A stretch of 64,000 bases of DNA from NCBI RefSeq assembly GCF_021010575.1, contig NZ_JAJNAG010000002.1, positions 1-64,000 on the forward strand. The letters run 5' to 3'. The first letter of the stretch is position 1; the number at the start of each line of letters is the position of its first letter. This stretch comes from Limnobaculum eriocheiris. Lineage in GTDB: Bacteria; Pseudomonadota; Gammaproteobacteria; Enterobacterales; Enterobacteriaceae. The notes below the pieces were generated by a model. It ran no database searches and was not told the DNA's origin. It worked only from the letters and a program-made list of their open reading frames with translations. Shown in pieces: positions 18,395-30,607 of this stretch. Both the position numbers and the translations under genes were made by a program.

Positions 18395-19453
18395 ATGCCT
18401 AAAAGGTTTTCCAAACAAGATTTAAATTATCATTCTACGCTTAGTCCGGTGAACCCCGCCGGGACAACGGCCCGATGGCAGAAAACCCTGGCGCTTTCTG
18501 CTTTTATACTGCCGGTGATGTTGGCCGGATGTAGCTATCAGCCATTTACTGAAAATGTATTGGGTGAAATCCGATATGAAACACCAAATCGTAAAGTCAG
18601 TGATTATTCTCGCGTCAGCTGCGATGGTAATATCTGGAAGGCTCAGGATAGCGAAACCTATGCCAATTCTCTGTATTGGCTGCGCCTGATTACCTGTTCC
18701 CAGTCATTTCCCGCTTCCCGGGCTCAGGCACAATCTGCCGAATATGAAACAACAACCTGGGATGGCGTCATGAAGCGCGCGGTTTTATTGTCGCGCGTTG
18801 AGATCAATAACTCAGAACGACGTCGTTCACTGGAACAGTTAAAGAATTTTCGCGCTATGTACCCGGATACAGTCTATTCGTTAGTTCAGCTCTGGACCGA
18901 TGAACAATCCATGGAGCTTAGTCTGTCGGATGAAAGAGTTCGCCATCAGCGCCAAAAAGAAAATAATGATACGCAAATGGATGTGTTGCGTGCTCAGCTA
19001 CAGGAGACGAAACATCAGCTTAATGAGATGACGCGCAAGCTGGAGAATCTGACGGATATCGAGCGCCAGCTCTCAACACGTAAAAACCTTCCGGCGGATA
19101 GCACTATCAGCAGCGCATCAAAGGCTGAATCTACACCCGTTATTATTCCTCCACCTCCCGTGACACCTGAAAAACCTGCTGGGGCAACACAACCTGTAAC
19201 CGGTACTCAAAAAGTAACGCATGATGCCAAACCAGCGACCAGTGAAAAGGCGGTTGAACCAGTCAAGCCCGCAACAGAAGTTAAATCCACGGTAAGCGAT
19301 AAACCGGTGGAACCTGCAAAAGCTGCTGCCCCAACGGCAGATAAACCAGCAGAGCCTCAGAGTAAAGCGGAAAAAGAGAGTGCAAAACCAGCTCAGCCAC
19401 CGGTCACAGCTGCTCCGGCTAAAGTGGATACTCCAGTAGCAGATAAAAAATAG
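18395..19453 (+). CDS. qseG: QseG outer-membrane lipoprotein with extended C-tail
   Basis: Lipoprotein that interacts with GlrK/QseE in the periplasm. The lipobox LAGC places the lipidated Cys at 46, after an unusually long 30-residue lead; a later non-ATG start cannot be excluded. Conserved parts are the NSLYWLRLITC segment and the coiled coil ending RKLENLTDIERQLSTRK (about 205-230). The remaining 120 residues are a low-complexity Pro/Ala/Lys/Glu tail (PxxKPAE-type). The E. coli protein is about 237 aa and lacks most of this tail. It starts six bases after the glrK stop, so the two are translationally linked. Confidence 0.88.
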   Translation: MPKRFSKQDLNYHSTLSPVNPAGTTARWQKTLALSAFILPVMLAGCSYQPFTENVLGEIRYETPNRKVSDYSRVSCDGNIWKAQDSETYANSLYWLRLITCSQSFPASRAQAQSAEYETTTWDGVMKRAVLLSRVEINNSERRRSLEQLKNFRAMYPDTVYSLVQLWTDEQSMELSLSDERVRHQRQKENNDTQMDVLRAQLQETKHQLNEMTRKLENLTDIERQLSTRKNLPADSTISSASKAESTPVIIPPPPVTPEKPAGATQPVTGTQKVTHDAKPATSEKAVEPVKPATEVKSTVSDKPVEPAKAAAPTADKPAEPQSKAEKESAKPAQPPVTAAPAKVDTPVADKK

Positions 19454-19482
19454 ACCAGCCGTTATTAAGGAGTTTAGTTGAT

Positions 19483-20820
19483 ATGACATCACGTAAGCCT
19501 GCCAATTTATTACTGGTTGATGACGATCCCAGTTTGTTAAAACTACTGGGAATGCGTTTAACCAGCGAAGGTTTCAATGTCACAACGGCGGAGAGCGGAC
19601 AAGAGGCATTACGCCGCTTAGGTCGTGAACAGATAGATCTGGTGATCAGCGATCTGCGCATGGATGAAATGGACGGTATGGCGTTGTTTAATGAGATTCA
19701 AAAACACCAGCCAGGTATGCCGGTTATTATTCTTACCGCTCATGGTTCTATTCCCGATGCGGTTGCTGCAACGCAGCAGGGGGTATTTAGCTTCCTGACT
19801 AAACCGGTGGATCGTGATGCGTTGTATAAAGCCATTGATGATGCGCTGGTGATGAAAGTGCCCGCAGGAGATGACAGCTGGCGGGAAAATATTGTGACCC
19901 GTAGTCCACTGATGCTACGCCTGCTTGAACAGGCTAAAATGGTGGCCCAGTCGGATGTGAGCGTGTTGATTAACGGTCTGAGTGGAACCGGTAAAGAGGT
20001 ATTGGCCAAAGCGATACACAGCGCCAGCCCGCGGGGAAATAAACCCTTTATTGCGATTAACTGTGGTGCACTGCCGGAACAACTGCTGGAGTCTGAATTA
20101 TTTGGCCATGCTAAAGGCGCATTTACCGGTGCGGTTAGCAGCCGTGATGGCCTGTTTCAGGCGGCTACCGGCGGCACACTGTTTCTGGATGAAATTGGCG
20201 ATATGCCACTACCGCTACAGGTAAAACTGCTGCGGGTATTACAGGAACGTAAGGTGCGTCCTTTAGGCAGCAATCGCGATCTGGATATTGACGTGCGAAT
20301 TATTTCGGCGACTCACCGTGATTTACCAAAAGCGATGGCGAAAGGGGAGTTTCGTGAAGACCTTTACTATCGCCTGAACGTGGTTACCTTAAAAATTCCT
20401 GCGCTAAATGAACGGGCAGAAGATATTCCGCTGTTAGCTGACCATCTGTTACGTGAGTCTGCAAAGCGCCATAAGCCTTTTGTACGCAGTTTTTCCACCG
20501 ATGCGATGAAGCGCTTAATGGCCGCCAGCTGGCCGGGCAATGTACGTCAGTTAGTTAACGTAATCGAGCAGTGTGTTGCGCTGACCAGCACACCGGTTAT
20601 CAATGAAGCATTGGTTCAACAGGCTTTGGATGGTGAAAATACCGCATTGCCAACCTTTGTTGAAGCGCGCAATCAGTTTGAACTGCTCTATTTACGCAAG
20701 CTGTTACAGATGACCAAAGGTAACGTTACCCATGCTGCCCGTATGGCCGGGCGTAACCGAACCGAGTTCTATAAATTGTTGTCACGCCATGAATTAGATG
20801 CGAACGATTTTAAAGAGTAG
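19483..20820 (+). CDS. glrR: Sigma-54-dependent response regulator GlrR (QseF)
   Basis: NtrC-family activator, 445 aa. The receiver domain has an acidic triad near D13-D15 and the phospho-acceptor D57 ([11 protein letters not shown]). The AAA+ domain shows Walker A (GLSGTGKE) and the sigma-54 contact loop GAFTGA at 212-217. It also carries the [10 protein letters not shown] Walker B. The C-terminal Fis-type helix-turn-helix is [24 protein letters not shown]. Its main known target is glmY, present here with matching sites 3 kb upstream. It is the last gene of the glrK operon. Confidence 0.97.
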   Translation: MTSRKPANLLLVDDDPSLLKLLGMRLTSEGFNVTTAESGQEALRRLGREQIDLVISDLRMDEMDGMALFNEIQKHQPGMPVIILTAHGSIPDAVAATQQGVFSFLTKPVDRDALYKAIDDALVMKVPAGDDSWRENIVTRSPLMLRLLEQAKMVAQSDVSVLINGLSGTGKEVLAKAIHSASPRGNKPFIAINCGALPEQLLESELFGHAKGAFTGAVSSRDGLFQAATGGTLFLDEIGDMPLPLQVKLLRVLQERKVRPLGSNRDLDIDVRIISATHRDLPKAMAKGEFREDLYYRLNVVTLKIPALNERAEDIPLLADHLLRESAKRHKPFVRSFSTDAMKRLMAASWPGNVRQLVNVIEQCVALTSTPVINEALVQQALDGENTALPTFVEARNQFELLYLRKLLQMTKGNVTHAARMAGRNRTEFYKLLSRHELDANDFKE

Positions 20821-20897
20821 CGTTTAATCTTTTTTAATCCGGGCGACAGTCATTTATACTGCCGCCTTTGTAACCTGATAGCGAACAGTGAATTGAT

Positions 20898-22869
<1,972 letters not shown>

Positions 22870-22884
22870 TACCGCTTCTTTTTT

Positions 22885-22912
22885 AAGCCGTTGTCCGTAA
22901 AGACAACGGCTT
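22885..22912 (+). terminator. Hairpin terminator between glnB and hmp
   Basis: Perfect 11-bp stem AAGCCGTTGTC / GACAACGGCTT with a 6-nt loop. The following T-tract is interrupted (TTATTCATCCTGTTTT). It separates two convergent genes. Confidence 0.7.
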
Positions 22913-22936
22913 ATTCATCCTGTTTTATGCCACTGG

Positions 22937-24124
22937 TTATAACACCTTATGTGGACCAAAACACTCGTAATGGAGCTGTTGTGGTTTAACTCCCCAAGTG
23001 ATTAGCTGTTGAGCAACGTGCTGCATAAATGGCACTGGCCCACAGAAGTAATAGTGCATATCGGACTGGTTCAGCGTAGGCTTTAGTTTATTGAGGTCCA
23101 TCAAACCCTGATAATGGTTGGATTCATTTAGATCGCCATCCTGAGGATGCTGATACCAAACGTGAGCTTCAGCATTGGACATGGCATTAAGCAACTGGCT
23201 GACTTCCTGACGAAAGGCATGAACACCTGAACGTTCAGCGGCGTGTAACCAGTAAACCGGGCTCTGATGCGATTGTGCTTTTAGCGTGTTTAACATACCC
23301 AGCATAGGGGTCAGGCCAACACCACCGGAGATTAACGCGACCGGGGCATCCGGTTTAACATCCAGATGGAAATCACCATAAGGCGGGGCCAGATTGATAA
23401 TGTCACCCTGTTGAGCAAAATCATGAAGATAGTTTGAGGCTTTACCCTGTGGCTCGCGTTTAACGGCGATACGGTAATATTTGCCGTTTGGGGCATGAGT
23501 TAATGAGTACTGACGAATCTCCTGATACTCCAGATTATCGCTTTGCAGGTAGAGAGCAATATATTGACCCGGTATAAAATCGGCGACTGGCTTACCGTCC
23601 ACGGGTTCCAGCTCAAAACTGGTAATAATTTCACTTTCCCGCTGTTTTTTAGCAATACGGAATGGACGTAATCCTTCCCAACCGCCCTGTTTTTTAGCAA
23701 CCTGTTGATATATTTCACTTTCCCGTTTAATGAACACATCAGCCAGCACCTGATAGGCTTTTCCCCAGGCATTGAGGACTTCTTCGCCGGGGTTTAACAT
23801 TTCATCCAGCGTGGCAAGTAAGTGTTTGCCAACAATGGCATATTGATCCGGTTGAATATTAAAGCTGGAGTGTTTATGAGCAATACGTTCAACTGCGGGA
23901 AGAATCGCCGGTAAATTCTCAATATTTACGGCATAGGCACAAATTGCATTAAATAGGGCTTCGCGCTGGGCACCGCTGAACTGATGACTGAGGTTAAAAA
24001 TATCTTTCAGCTCAGGGTTGTGTTGAAACATACGATCGTAAAAATGAGCGGTTAATGATGGACCAGTAGCGGTTAATACGGGGATGGTGGCTTTAATTGT
24101 GGCAATGGTTTGATTGTCGAGCAT
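22937..24124 (-). CDS. hmp: Flavohaemoglobin (nitric oxide dioxygenase)
   Basis: Detoxifies NO to nitrate using O2 and NAD(P)H in the cytoplasm. The globin domain (1-140) has the distal Y29 and Q53 and proximal H85. It is followed by a ferredoxin-reductase FAD domain (RQYSLT) and an NAD domain ([12 protein letters not shown], ending [10 protein letters not shown]). Start ATG 24124, after AAAGGATATGAG, gives 395 aa (396 in E. coli); the frame is open 16 codons earlier, across the NsrR box. It is divergent from glyA as in E. coli. Confidence 0.97.
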   Translation of the reverse strand: MLDNQTIATIKATIPVLTATGPSLTAHFYDRMFQHNPELKDIFNLSHQFSGAQREALFNAICAYAVNIENLPAILPAVERIAHKHSSFNIQPDQYAIVGKHLLATLDEMLNPGEEVLNAWGKAYQVLADVFIKRESEIYQQVAKKQGGWEGLRPFRIAKKQRESEIITSFELEPVDGKPVADFIPGQYIALYLQSDNLEYQEIRQYSLTHAPNGKYYRIAVKREPQGKASNYLHDFAQQGDIINLAPPYGDFHLDVKPDAPVALISGGVGLTPMLGMLNTLKAQSHQSPVYWLHAAERSGVHAFRQEVSQLLNAMSNAEAHVWYQHPQDGDLNESNHYQGLMDLNKLKPTLNQSDMHYYFCGPVPFMQHVAQQLITWGVKPQQLHYECFGPHKVL

Positions 24125-24152
24125 TCTCATATCCTTTTGACAGGGATTATTT

Positions 24153-24175
24153 AACATGTATTTAAAATGCATGTT
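24153..24175 (-). promoter_or_regulatory. NsrR operator of hmp
   Basis: A 23-bp palindrome with two 11-bp arms: AACATGTATTT, one central base, then AAATGCATGTT. This fits the NsrR consensus AANATGCATTT-N-AAATGCATNTT. It lies 28 bp upstream of the hmp start codon. Derepression by NO through the NsrR Fe-S cluster is expected. Confidence 0.85.
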
Positions 24176-24317
24176 TTAATTGATCTATGTCAACAGATTT
24201 ACCCTGTACAAAAATAACAATTGAATGAGTAAGTAAAACAGCAAGATGGCTTTGATAATGGCGGAAAGTCAGAGGATGCCGGTGTTTTCCGGTGTTTTTT
24301 TCTCTTGATTGAACAGA

Positions 24318-24333
24318 AAGCAAACGTTTGCGT
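24318..24333. promoter_or_regulatory. PurR operator of glyA
   Basis: AAGCAAACGTTTGCGT matches the PurR consensus at 15 of 16 positions. It lies about 110 bp before glyA, which in E. coli is also PurR-repressed. No clear MetR site was found. Confidence 0.85.
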
Positions 24334-24441
24334 AAAAACCTCAATTTGGGTCTATTTAACAAGATGAAAACATATTACACTGGTTCGATGTTGTACTTAG
24401 TTACACCTTTACCAGTTAATTAGCTTACTCAGGAGATGCGG

Positions 24442-25695
24442 ATGTTAAAGCGAGACATGAACATTGCCGATTATGATGCCGAATTATGGCAGGCCATACA
24501 AAAAGAGAATGTTCGCCAGGAAGAGCATATCGAGTTGATTGCTTCTGAAAACTACACCAGCCCGCGCGTAATGCAGGCTCAGGGTACTCAATTAACCAAT
24601 AAATATGCCGAAGGGTATCCAGGTAAGCGTTATTACGGTGGCTGTGAGTATGTTGATATTGTTGAGCAGTTAGCTATCGATCGTGCTAAAGCGCTGTTTG
24701 GTGCTGACTATGCTAACGTGCAACCACATTCCGGTTCACAGGCTAACTCAGCGGTTTATATGGCATTACTGAATCCGGGTGATACTGTACTGGGCATGAA
24801 CCTGGCACACGGTGGTCACCTGACCCACGGTTCACCGGTTAACTTCTCTGGTAAGCTATATAATATCGTGCCTTATGGCATTGATGAAAGCGGTCAAATT
24901 GATTATGACGATCTGGCTCGTCAGGCTGAAATCCACAAGCCAAAAATGATTATTGGTGGCTTCTCTGCCTTCTCCGGTATCGTCGACTGGGCAAAAATGC
25001 GTGAAATCGCAGGCAAAATTGGTGCTTATCTGTTTGTTGATATGGCACACGTTGCCGGTTTGATTGCAGCAGATGTCTATCCAAACCCGGTTCCTCATGC
25101 TCACGTGGTGACGACGACCACTCACAAAACCCTGGCTGGCCCACGCGGTGGTCTGATTTTAGCCAAGGGTGGTGATGAGGAACTGTATAAGAAACTGAAT
25201 TCAGCGGTATTCCCGGGTGGTCAGGGTGGTCCGTTAATGCATGTGATTGCCGCAAAAGCTGTCGCATTAAAAGAGGCAATGGAGCCTGAGTTTAAAACTT
25301 ATCAGCAGCAGGTTGCTAAAAACGCTAAAGCGATGGTGGAAGTGTTTAAATCTCGCGGATATAAGATTGTTTCTGGCGGAACTCAAAACCATCTGATGCT
25401 GCTGGACCTGGTAGATAAAGATATCACCGGTAAAGATGCCGATGCCGCTTTAGGCAGAGCCAACATCACGGTAAACAAAAACAGCGTACCAAACGATCCA
25501 AGAAGCCCGTTTGTCACTTCAGGTGTGCGTATTGGTACACCTGCGGTAACTCGTCGTGGCTTTAAAGAAGCAGAAGTTCGCGAACTGGCCGGTTGGATCT
25601 GTGACGTGCTGGACAACATCAATGATGAAGCCGCAATTGCCGCAGTAAAAGCCAAGGTTCTGGATATTTGTAAACGCTATCCGGTTTACGCATAG
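24442..25695 (+). CDS. glyA: Serine hydroxymethyltransferase
   Basis: PLP enzyme interconverting serine and glycine while loading tetrahydrofolate with a one-carbon unit. The PLP lysine is K229 in [14 protein letters not shown]. Also seen are IASENYTSP near the N-terminus, [11 protein letters not shown], and the C-terminal [13 protein letters not shown]. 417 aa, as in E. coli. ATG 24442 is chosen because AGGAG sits seven bases upstream; another in-frame ATG lies two codons earlier. Confidence 0.98.
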   Translation: MLKRDMNIADYDAELWQAIQKENVRQEEHIELIASENYTSPRVMQAQGTQLTNKYAEGYPGKRYYGGCEYVDIVEQLAIDRAKALFGADYANVQPHSGSQANSAVYMALLNPGDTVLGMNLAHGGHLTHGSPVNFSGKLYNIVPYGIDESGQIDYDDLARQAEIHKPKMIIGGFSAFSGIVDWAKMREIAGKIGAYLFVDMAHVAGLIAADVYPNPVPHAHVVTTTTHKTLAGPRGGLILAKGGDEELYKKLNSAVFPGGQGGPLMHVIAAKAVALKEAMEPEFKTYQQQVAKNAKAMVEVFKSRGYKIVSGGTQNHLMLLDLVDKDITGKDADAALGRANITVNKNSVPNDPRSPFVTSGVRIGTPAVTRRGFKEAEVRELAGWICDVLDNINDEAAIAAVKAKVLDICKRYPVYA

Positions 25696-25709
25696 TTCCA
25701 ACAGTAATA

Positions 25710-25742
25710 ACGCTGATTTTCATATACAGTGATAATCAGCGT
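25710..25742 (+). other. Hairpin in the glyA 3' untranslated region
   Basis: ACGCTGATT pairs with AATCAGCGT over a 15-nt loop, upstream of the true terminator. It may protect the message end. Confidence 0.5.
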
Positions 25743-25766
25743 CTGGAAACAACGCTGTTAATAGCG

Positions 25767-25800
25767 GGCGCTATATCGATAATATAGCGCCTGTTTTTTT
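25767..25800 (+). terminator. Intrinsic terminator after glyA
   Basis: Perfect 10-bp stem GGCGCTATAT / ATATAGCGCC with a 5-nt loop, followed by TG and a run of seven T. Confidence 0.92.
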
Positions 25801-25865
25801 ACTGGAAATCGACACGACAGACACTGATAATCTACAGTGTCTTTATGATAACCAAGGAGAAGTGT

Positions 25866-26240
25866 GTGAAAAAGCATAACCCAGGTTTTGAGCAGTTGTG
25901 TGAAGCGGCGCGTCAAAATGTTCATGAAGTAAGTGTCCGGCAAGTAAAAGAGATGATGGATAAAGGAACAATTCCTCTGGTTCTGGATGTTCGTGAAGAG
26001 AGCGAATTTCAGAAAGACCATATCCCCGGCGCAAAACATCTGGGGCGCGGTGTTTTAGAGCGTGATATTGAAACTGTGGTTCCTGATAAAGCGACTCCGC
26101 TGGTGCTGTATTGCGGTGGTGGTTATCGCTCTGCATTGGCTGCAGAAAGTATCCAGAAGATGGGCTATACCAACGTGCTTTCCATGGACGGGGGATACCG
26201 TGGCTGGAATGAGGCGAACTATCCGTTGGTAAAAGAGTAA
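25866..26240 (+). CDS. Single-domain rhodanese-like protein
   Basis: Sulfurtransferase-type domain, 124 aa. The active-site loop is LYCGGGYRSA with a reactive Cys. Other family features are LDVREESEF, GAKHLGRGVLER and MDGGYRGWNEANYP. No signal peptide is seen, so it is probably cytoplasmic. GTG 25866 is preferred because AAGGAGAAG lies at ideal distance; the earlier ATG at 25845 has no RBS. Physiological sulfur acceptor unknown. It may be the first gene of a unit with the ZevAB-like pair 18 bp downstream. Confidence 0.85.
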   Translation: MKKHNPGFEQLCEAARQNVHEVSVRQVKEMMDKGTIPLVLDVREESEFQKDHIPGAKHLGRGVLERDIETVVPDKATPLVLYCGGGYRSALAAESIQKMGYTNVLSMDGGYRGWNEANYPLVKE

Positions 26241-26258
26241 GCCAATAAGCGAATTTCC

Positions 26259-26897
26259 ATGACGCTGATAACCCGAACCCGGCTGTTTTTCATGATGTGC
26301 CTGCTGAGTCCATTAGCAGGCGCTCACCCCCATAGTTTTATTGATCTTGATTCCAGTATGGTTATTCAAAACCAGAATCTGGTTGGCGTTCGTATGGTAT
26401 GGGAGATGGATGAACTAACATCAGCAGAGTTATTGCTGGATGCCGCTACGGCAAAAGATTCGCCTACCGTCTGGCAGAGTATGGCGGATGAGCTAATGGA
26501 AAATACCCGTAACCAACTTTATTTCAGTTATATGAAGTCTGATGGTAAACCCGTTCAGTTTGCTGAGAAGGCGGATAATTATTCGCTGTTACGACATGGT
26601 AATAAAGCGGTATTTACTTTTGTTCTGCCGATAGCCAGTCCGATTCCATTGAAAAATAGTACCATTACGTTATCGACCTACGAGCAGAGTTTCTATGTGG
26701 ATATGCGTTATCCCTCTGAAAAGTCGATTCATCTGCCTGATGATATAGCTGAAATATGTAGCGTTAAGTTGACCTCGCCTGAACCGGACGCTTCTTTGAT
26801 GGCTTATGCCCGCTCATTAGATAAAAATGATTCTCCGGGAGAAGATATGATGTTGGGCAGCAAATTTGCCCAAATCGTGACGTTGAAATGCCATTGA
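26259..26897 (+). CDS. zevA: DUF1007 periplasmic metal-binding protein (ZevA-like)
   Basis: 212 aa with a signal peptide (about 1-22) whose mature form begins HPHSFID, giving H23 and H25 as an N-terminal metal-binding motif. The DUF1007 body contains MVWEMDELTSAELLLDA and the FTF...YEQSFYVDM segment. In Haemophilus influenzae, ZevA with the channel ZevB is needed for zinc acquisition. The next gene here encodes the ZevB-type partner and overlaps by 10 bp, which supports this role. Zinc as substrate is inferred. Confidence 0.82.
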   Translation: MTLITRTRLFFMMCLLSPLAGAHPHSFIDLDSSMVIQNQNLVGVRMVWEMDELTSAELLLDAATAKDSPTVWQSMADELMENTRNQLYFSYMKSDGKPVQFAEKADNYSLLRHGNKAVFTFVLPIASPIPLKNSTITLSTYEQSFYVDMRYPSEKSIHLPDDIAEICSVKLTSPEPDASLMAYARSLDKNDSPGEDMMLGSKFAQIVTLKCH

Positions 26898-27886
26898 TTG
26901 ATAATAAACCTGAGAATTTTTCTGGCCGCTTTTGGCCACTGTATCTTTGTCTGATAGTGCTTGTACTGTTGGCAGGAGTGGTCTGGCTAAAATGGCCGGA
27001 TTTTTTGTTACAGAGTTCCATGTGGCAAAAACAGCTGCATCAACAACTGGTTTCGTTACTACAGCAGGTTAAGCAACATCCGCTGGAAACCGGTGGAATG
27101 CTGATTCTATTCAGTTTTATTTACGGTGTACTCCATTCTGCTGGTCCGGGGCACGGCAAGGTAATCATCACCGCCTATCTGGCCACCCACCCCTTAAAAT
27201 TGCGCGCCAGCCTGCTGTTAACCTTAGCCGCTTCGTTGGTGCAGGGTATGGTGGCTATTTTGCTGGTTACCGTGGTGCTTTCTGTGTTTCAGCTTTCAAC
27301 CCGCACTATTCACCAAAGTAATTTCTGGATGGAGAAGGGCAGCTATTTACTGATTGTGCTGGTGGGGGGAATGCTCTGCTATCGGGCAGTTCGACAGCTA
27401 CGCCGTATGACGAAACAAAATCCTGCGCCACCAGCCATTAAAATAAATTCCCTGACGCCGGGGCATGTACATAGCGCAGACTGTGGATGTGGTCATCGCC
27501 ACTTACCTGATGCCGACGAGCTCGACGTTTCCGGCGGCTGGAAAACCAATCTGGCAATTATTCTTTCCATCGGTATTCGTCCCTGTTCCGGCGCAATACT
27601 GGTATTGCTGTTTTCTAAAGTAATTGATGCTTATATTTGGGGAATAGCCGCAGCGATGGTGATGGCGCTGGGAACTGCCACCACAATTTCACTGTTAGCG
27701 CTGTTTGTTCACTATGCCCGGCGGTTAGCGGAAAAAGTGACGGCAAACCGCCAGCGTTCAAAATGGAGCAAAGTCGCGTTGATTTCCTTTTCATTATTGG
27801 GCGGTGTATTGCTGATTTTATTTGGTCTGATTCTGTACTATGGTGTGTCGCCAGCCGCTTCCGGTGGATTACGCGCTTTCGGTTGA
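26888..27886 (+). CDS. zevB: NicO/RcnA-type metal transporter (ZevB-like)
   Basis: 332-aa inner-membrane protein with about six hydrophobic helices. Family motifs are HSAGPGHGKVIITAYL and GIRPCSGAI, both carrying conserved His/Cys. A cytoplasmic loop rich in His and Cys (HVHSADCGCGHRH) lies in the middle, as in nickel/cobalt and zinc members. Its ATG overlaps the last codons of the DUF1007 gene, so translation is coupled. Together they resemble ZevAB; import or export direction cannot be decided from sequence. Confidence 0.82.
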   Translation: MPLIDNKPENFSGRFWPLYLCLIVLVLLAGVVWLKWPDFLLQSSMWQKQLHQQLVSLLQQVKQHPLETGGMLILFSFIYGVLHSAGPGHGKVIITAYLATHPLKLRASLLLTLAASLVQGMVAILLVTVVLSVFQLSTRTIHQSNFWMEKGSYLLIVLVGGMLCYRAVRQLRRMTKQNPAPPAIKINSLTPGHVHSADCGCGHRHLPDADELDVSGGWKTNLAIILSIGIRPCSGAILVLLFSKVIDAYIWGIAAAMVMALGTATTISLLALFVHYARRLAEKVTANRQRSKWSKVALISFSLLGGVLLILFGLILYYGVSPAASGGLRAFG

Positions 27887-27917
27887 TGGTATTTGAGTTT
27901 ATTTACGGGGAGAGGTC

Positions 27918-28658
27918 ATGAAAACCATTTTCGCCCATCGGGGCGTGTCATCACTGGCGCCAGAAAATACATTATCCGCCATTAAGCTATGCGTTGATTA
28001 TCAGGTACGCTGGTTTGAGTGTGATATTGATATTCTTCAGGACGATACCATTGTGCTATCCCATGACTCGACGCTCGATCGCTGCACCAATCGTTCTGGT
28101 ACGTTATTTGAATTAAATCGACAGGATCTGGAGCGAATTGATGCCGGAAGCTGGTTTAGTGATGAATATCGCGGTGAGCCTATTCCCACTCTGGAGCAAC
28201 TGATTGCGCTAATGAATCAGTACCAGCTCAATGCCAATATTGAGATTAAATCCGGCGATGTCAGCGCCGAAGTCTGCCGTCGTTTACTGGCCGGGTTAGA
28301 TTGTGCGTTAAATCAGCTGGATGACGGGCGGGAATATATTATTTCCAGTTTTAATCCCATGCTGCTGGCGGAATTTAAACGGCTACGGCCTCAGGCACGA
28401 GTGGCCTGTCTGTTTGAAAACCATACGCTAAACGACGACTGGTACGTGATTATGGAATGGACCGGCGCCGAGTATATTCATCCTCAAAATGAAGGTTTAA
28501 CCCAACAGCAAGTTCAGCGCTTTAAAAGCAAAGGCTATCAGGTGAATGTCTGGACAGTGAATGCGAAAGATCGCGCAAATCAGCTGTTTAACTGGGGAGT
28601 GGATGGCATATTCACCGACTTTCCGCAGAATTTTTTGTCGAAATATCAGGAAGATTAA
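27918..28658 (+). CDS. ugpQ: Glycerophosphodiester phosphodiesterase (cytosolic)
   Basis: Hydrolyses glycerophosphodiesters to glycerol-3-phosphate and an alcohol. GDPD motifs: H7-R8-G with E17/N18 in APENTLSA, then ECDIDILQDDTIVLSHDSTLDR with its metal and catalytic residues, IEIK, and NVWTVN near the end. 246 aa against 247 in E. coli. In E. coli it ends the ugp operon; here it stands apart from ugp genes, 31 bp behind zevB. No signal peptide. RBS GGGGAGAGG precedes the ATG. Confidence 0.92.
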   Translation: MKTIFAHRGVSSLAPENTLSAIKLCVDYQVRWFECDIDILQDDTIVLSHDSTLDRCTNRSGTLFELNRQDLERIDAGSWFSDEYRGEPIPTLEQLIALMNQYQLNANIEIKSGDVSAEVCRRLLAGLDCALNQLDDGREYIISSFNPMLLAEFKRLRPQARVACLFENHTLNDDWYVIMEWTGAEYIHPQNEGLTQQQVQRFKSKGYQVNVWTVNAKDRANQLFNWGVDGIFTDFPQNFLSKYQED

Positions 28659-28773
28659 GACATCACAGGTTTGGGATAGCTTATCCGAACTGATATTTAA
28701 GATGGCTTTTGCAAAGATCTTTCAGCGTGAAATTAGCTGTGTGCAGAGGGCGTAATATCAACGAGCGAATATA

Positions 28774-28803
28774 ACCGGGTAATCTTAAAGCAGACTACCC
28801 GGT
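28774..28803. terminator. Hairpin between convergent ugpQ and suhB
   Basis: ACCGGGTA pairs with TACCCGGT over a 14-nt loop. No long T-run on either side, so termination would be inefficient or Rho-assisted. Confidence 0.4.
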
Positions 28804-28812
28804 ATCCGATGA

Positions 28813-29616
28813 TTAACGCTTTAATGCATCGCTTAATTCATCACGTACAGTTGACAGCAGCGCTTTAACCACCCGTGGATTACCCGCCACAACGTTACCT
28901 GAAACATAAGAGTTATGCCCGCCAACGAAGTCAGTCACAATACCGCCAGATTCGCGAACCAGCAGCTCACCGGCAGCGAAATCCCATGGCTTCAGACCAA
29001 TTTCAAAGAAACCGTCGACGCGGGAAGAGGCAACATAAGCCAAATCTAACGCGGCTGAACCAGTACGGCGGAAGTCTGCACACTGGGTAAACAGTTTGCC
29101 AACCATATTGATATAGGTTGCAGAGTGCTGTTTTGCTTTAAATGGAAAACCGGTAGCCAGAACGGTACCAGAAAGATCTTTGGCGTTTGAACCGCGTAAA
29201 CGGTAACCGTTTAGCTGTGCGCCCTGACCGCGAGTCGCGGTAAACAGCTCATTACGCATTGGATCGTAAACCACAGCGACTTCCGTGCGGCCTTTAACGC
29301 GCACAGCAATAGATACGCTGAAGTGAGGGAGTCGTTTGATAAAATTGGTGGTGCCATCCAGTGGATCAATAACCCATTGTACATCCTGGTCTTCTCCGGC
29401 CAGTTCACCGCGTTCTTCACTGATGATGGTATGTTGAGGATAAGCTTTACGAATAACATCAATAATCAGATGTTCTGCTTCGCGGTCAACGTTAGTGACA
29501 AAATCATTGTTACCTTTTTGGCTCGCTTCAACGGCGTCAGGTGTTTCATAAAACTTGGCGATCAGGTTACCGGCCTTACGTGCAGCACGTACGGCGATGT
29601 TCAGCATAGGATGCAT
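28813..29616 (-). CDS. suhB: Inositol-1-monophosphatase / rRNA biogenesis factor SuhB
   Basis: Magnesium-dependent phosphatase fold that also acts in rRNA antitermination complexes. Metal ligands: E67 in SEERG and D84/D87 in DPLDGTTNF; the C-terminal motif is PWDFAAGELLVRESGG. 267 aa, as in E. coli. It is divergent from trmJ and convergent with ugpQ. Confidence 0.97.
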   Translation of the reverse strand: MHPMLNIAVRAARKAGNLIAKFYETPDAVEASQKGNNDFVTNVDREAEHLIIDVIRKAYPQHTIISEERGELAGEDQDVQWVIDPLDGTTNFIKRLPHFSVSIAVRVKGRTEVAVVYDPMRNELFTATRGQGAQLNGYRLRGSNAKDLSGTVLATGFPFKAKQHSATYINMVGKLFTQCADFRRTGSAALDLAYVASSRVDGFFEIGLKPWDFAAGELLVRESGGIVTDFVGGHNSYVSGNVVAGNPRVVKALLSTVRDELSDALKR

Positions 29617-29747
29617 GGGTATCTTCCACTAAATGTTAAAGAACAGAGAAATATAAAGCGGGCGAAGTATACCAGAGGATCGGCAAAATATACAGGTTGT
29701 GTTACTATTCATCCTCATAACTTTTAGCCCACAGAATTTTGTTTTTT

Positions 29748-30521
29748 ATGTCAGAGCTTATCTCCGAGAAAATTGGACTGGATAATATCCGTATTGTACT
29801 GGTCGAAACCTCCCATACCGGCAACATGGGTTCTACCGCCAGAGCCATGAAAACCATGGGGCTGACTAACTTATATCTGGTTAATCCATTAGTAAAACCT
29901 GACTCGCAGGCCATTGCTCTGGCCGCCGGTGCCAGCGATATTATTGGTAATGCTACTATTGTGGATACTTTAGATCAGGCACTGGAAGGATGCCGTCTGG
30001 TGGTTGGAACCAGCGCTCGCTCCCGTACTCTGCAATGGCCAATGCTGGAGCCGCGGGAATGCGGAGTCAAAATGTCTCAGGCGTCAGTTCAGGCACCGGT
30101 AGCCTTGGTATTTGGCCGCGAGCGTGTCGGGCTTACCAATGATGAGCTACAAAAATGCCACTATCATGTAGCGATTCCGGCCAACCCGGATTACAGCTCA
30201 TTAAATCTGGCGATGGCAGTACAGATTCTGGCCTATGAAATTCGTGTTGCCTGGTTAGATCAGCAAGAAAGCGATAAACCGCAACCCGCAGTCGTGGAAG
30301 ATGATGTTTATCCACTGGCGGAAGATTTGGAGCGTTTCTATCAGCATCTGGAATCCGTACTGCTGAATATCGGTTTTATTCGTGCGGCTCATCCGGGGCA
30401 GGTAATGAATAAACTGCGTCGCTTAATTAATCGCGCTCGCCCGGAAAGTCAGGAATTAAACATTCTGCGTGGGATTTTAAGCGCTATAGAAAACCCCGAT
30501 ACAAGAAATAGGCAGAAATAA
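29748..30521 (+). CDS. trmJ: tRNA (Cm/Um32) methyltransferase
   Basis: SPOUT methyltransferase that 2'-O-methylates position 32 of tRNAs. Motif 1 is [22 protein letters not shown], motif 2 [12 protein letters not shown] and motif 3 [10 protein letters not shown]. 257 aa from ATG 29748; the N-terminus has about ten residues ([10 protein letters not shown]) not in E. coli, and the RBS is poor. It directly precedes the isc operon, as in E. coli. Confidence 0.95.
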   Translation: MSELISEKIGLDNIRIVLVETSHTGNMGSTARAMKTMGLTNLYLVNPLVKPDSQAIALAAGASDIIGNATIVDTLDQALEGCRLVVGTSARSRTLQWPMLEPRECGVKMSQASVQAPVALVFGRERVGLTNDELQKCHYHVAIPANPDYSSLNLAMAVQILAYEIRVAWLDQQESDKPQPAVVEDDVYPLAEDLERFYQHLESVLLNIGFIRAAHPGQVMNKLRRLINRARPESQELNILRGILSAIENPDTRNRQK

Positions 30522-30607
30522 TCCTGAATTAACACCTTTTCAATTGTTACAATACGGGCGACAATAGCGGGTATATCACGATTTAGTGATATTTTTTCGG
30601 TTCAATA

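Noticed and set aside
25845-25865. ATG 25845 as rhodanese start
   Set aside because: No RBS precedes it, and its codons contain the strong AAGGAGAAG RBS of the GTG at 25866.
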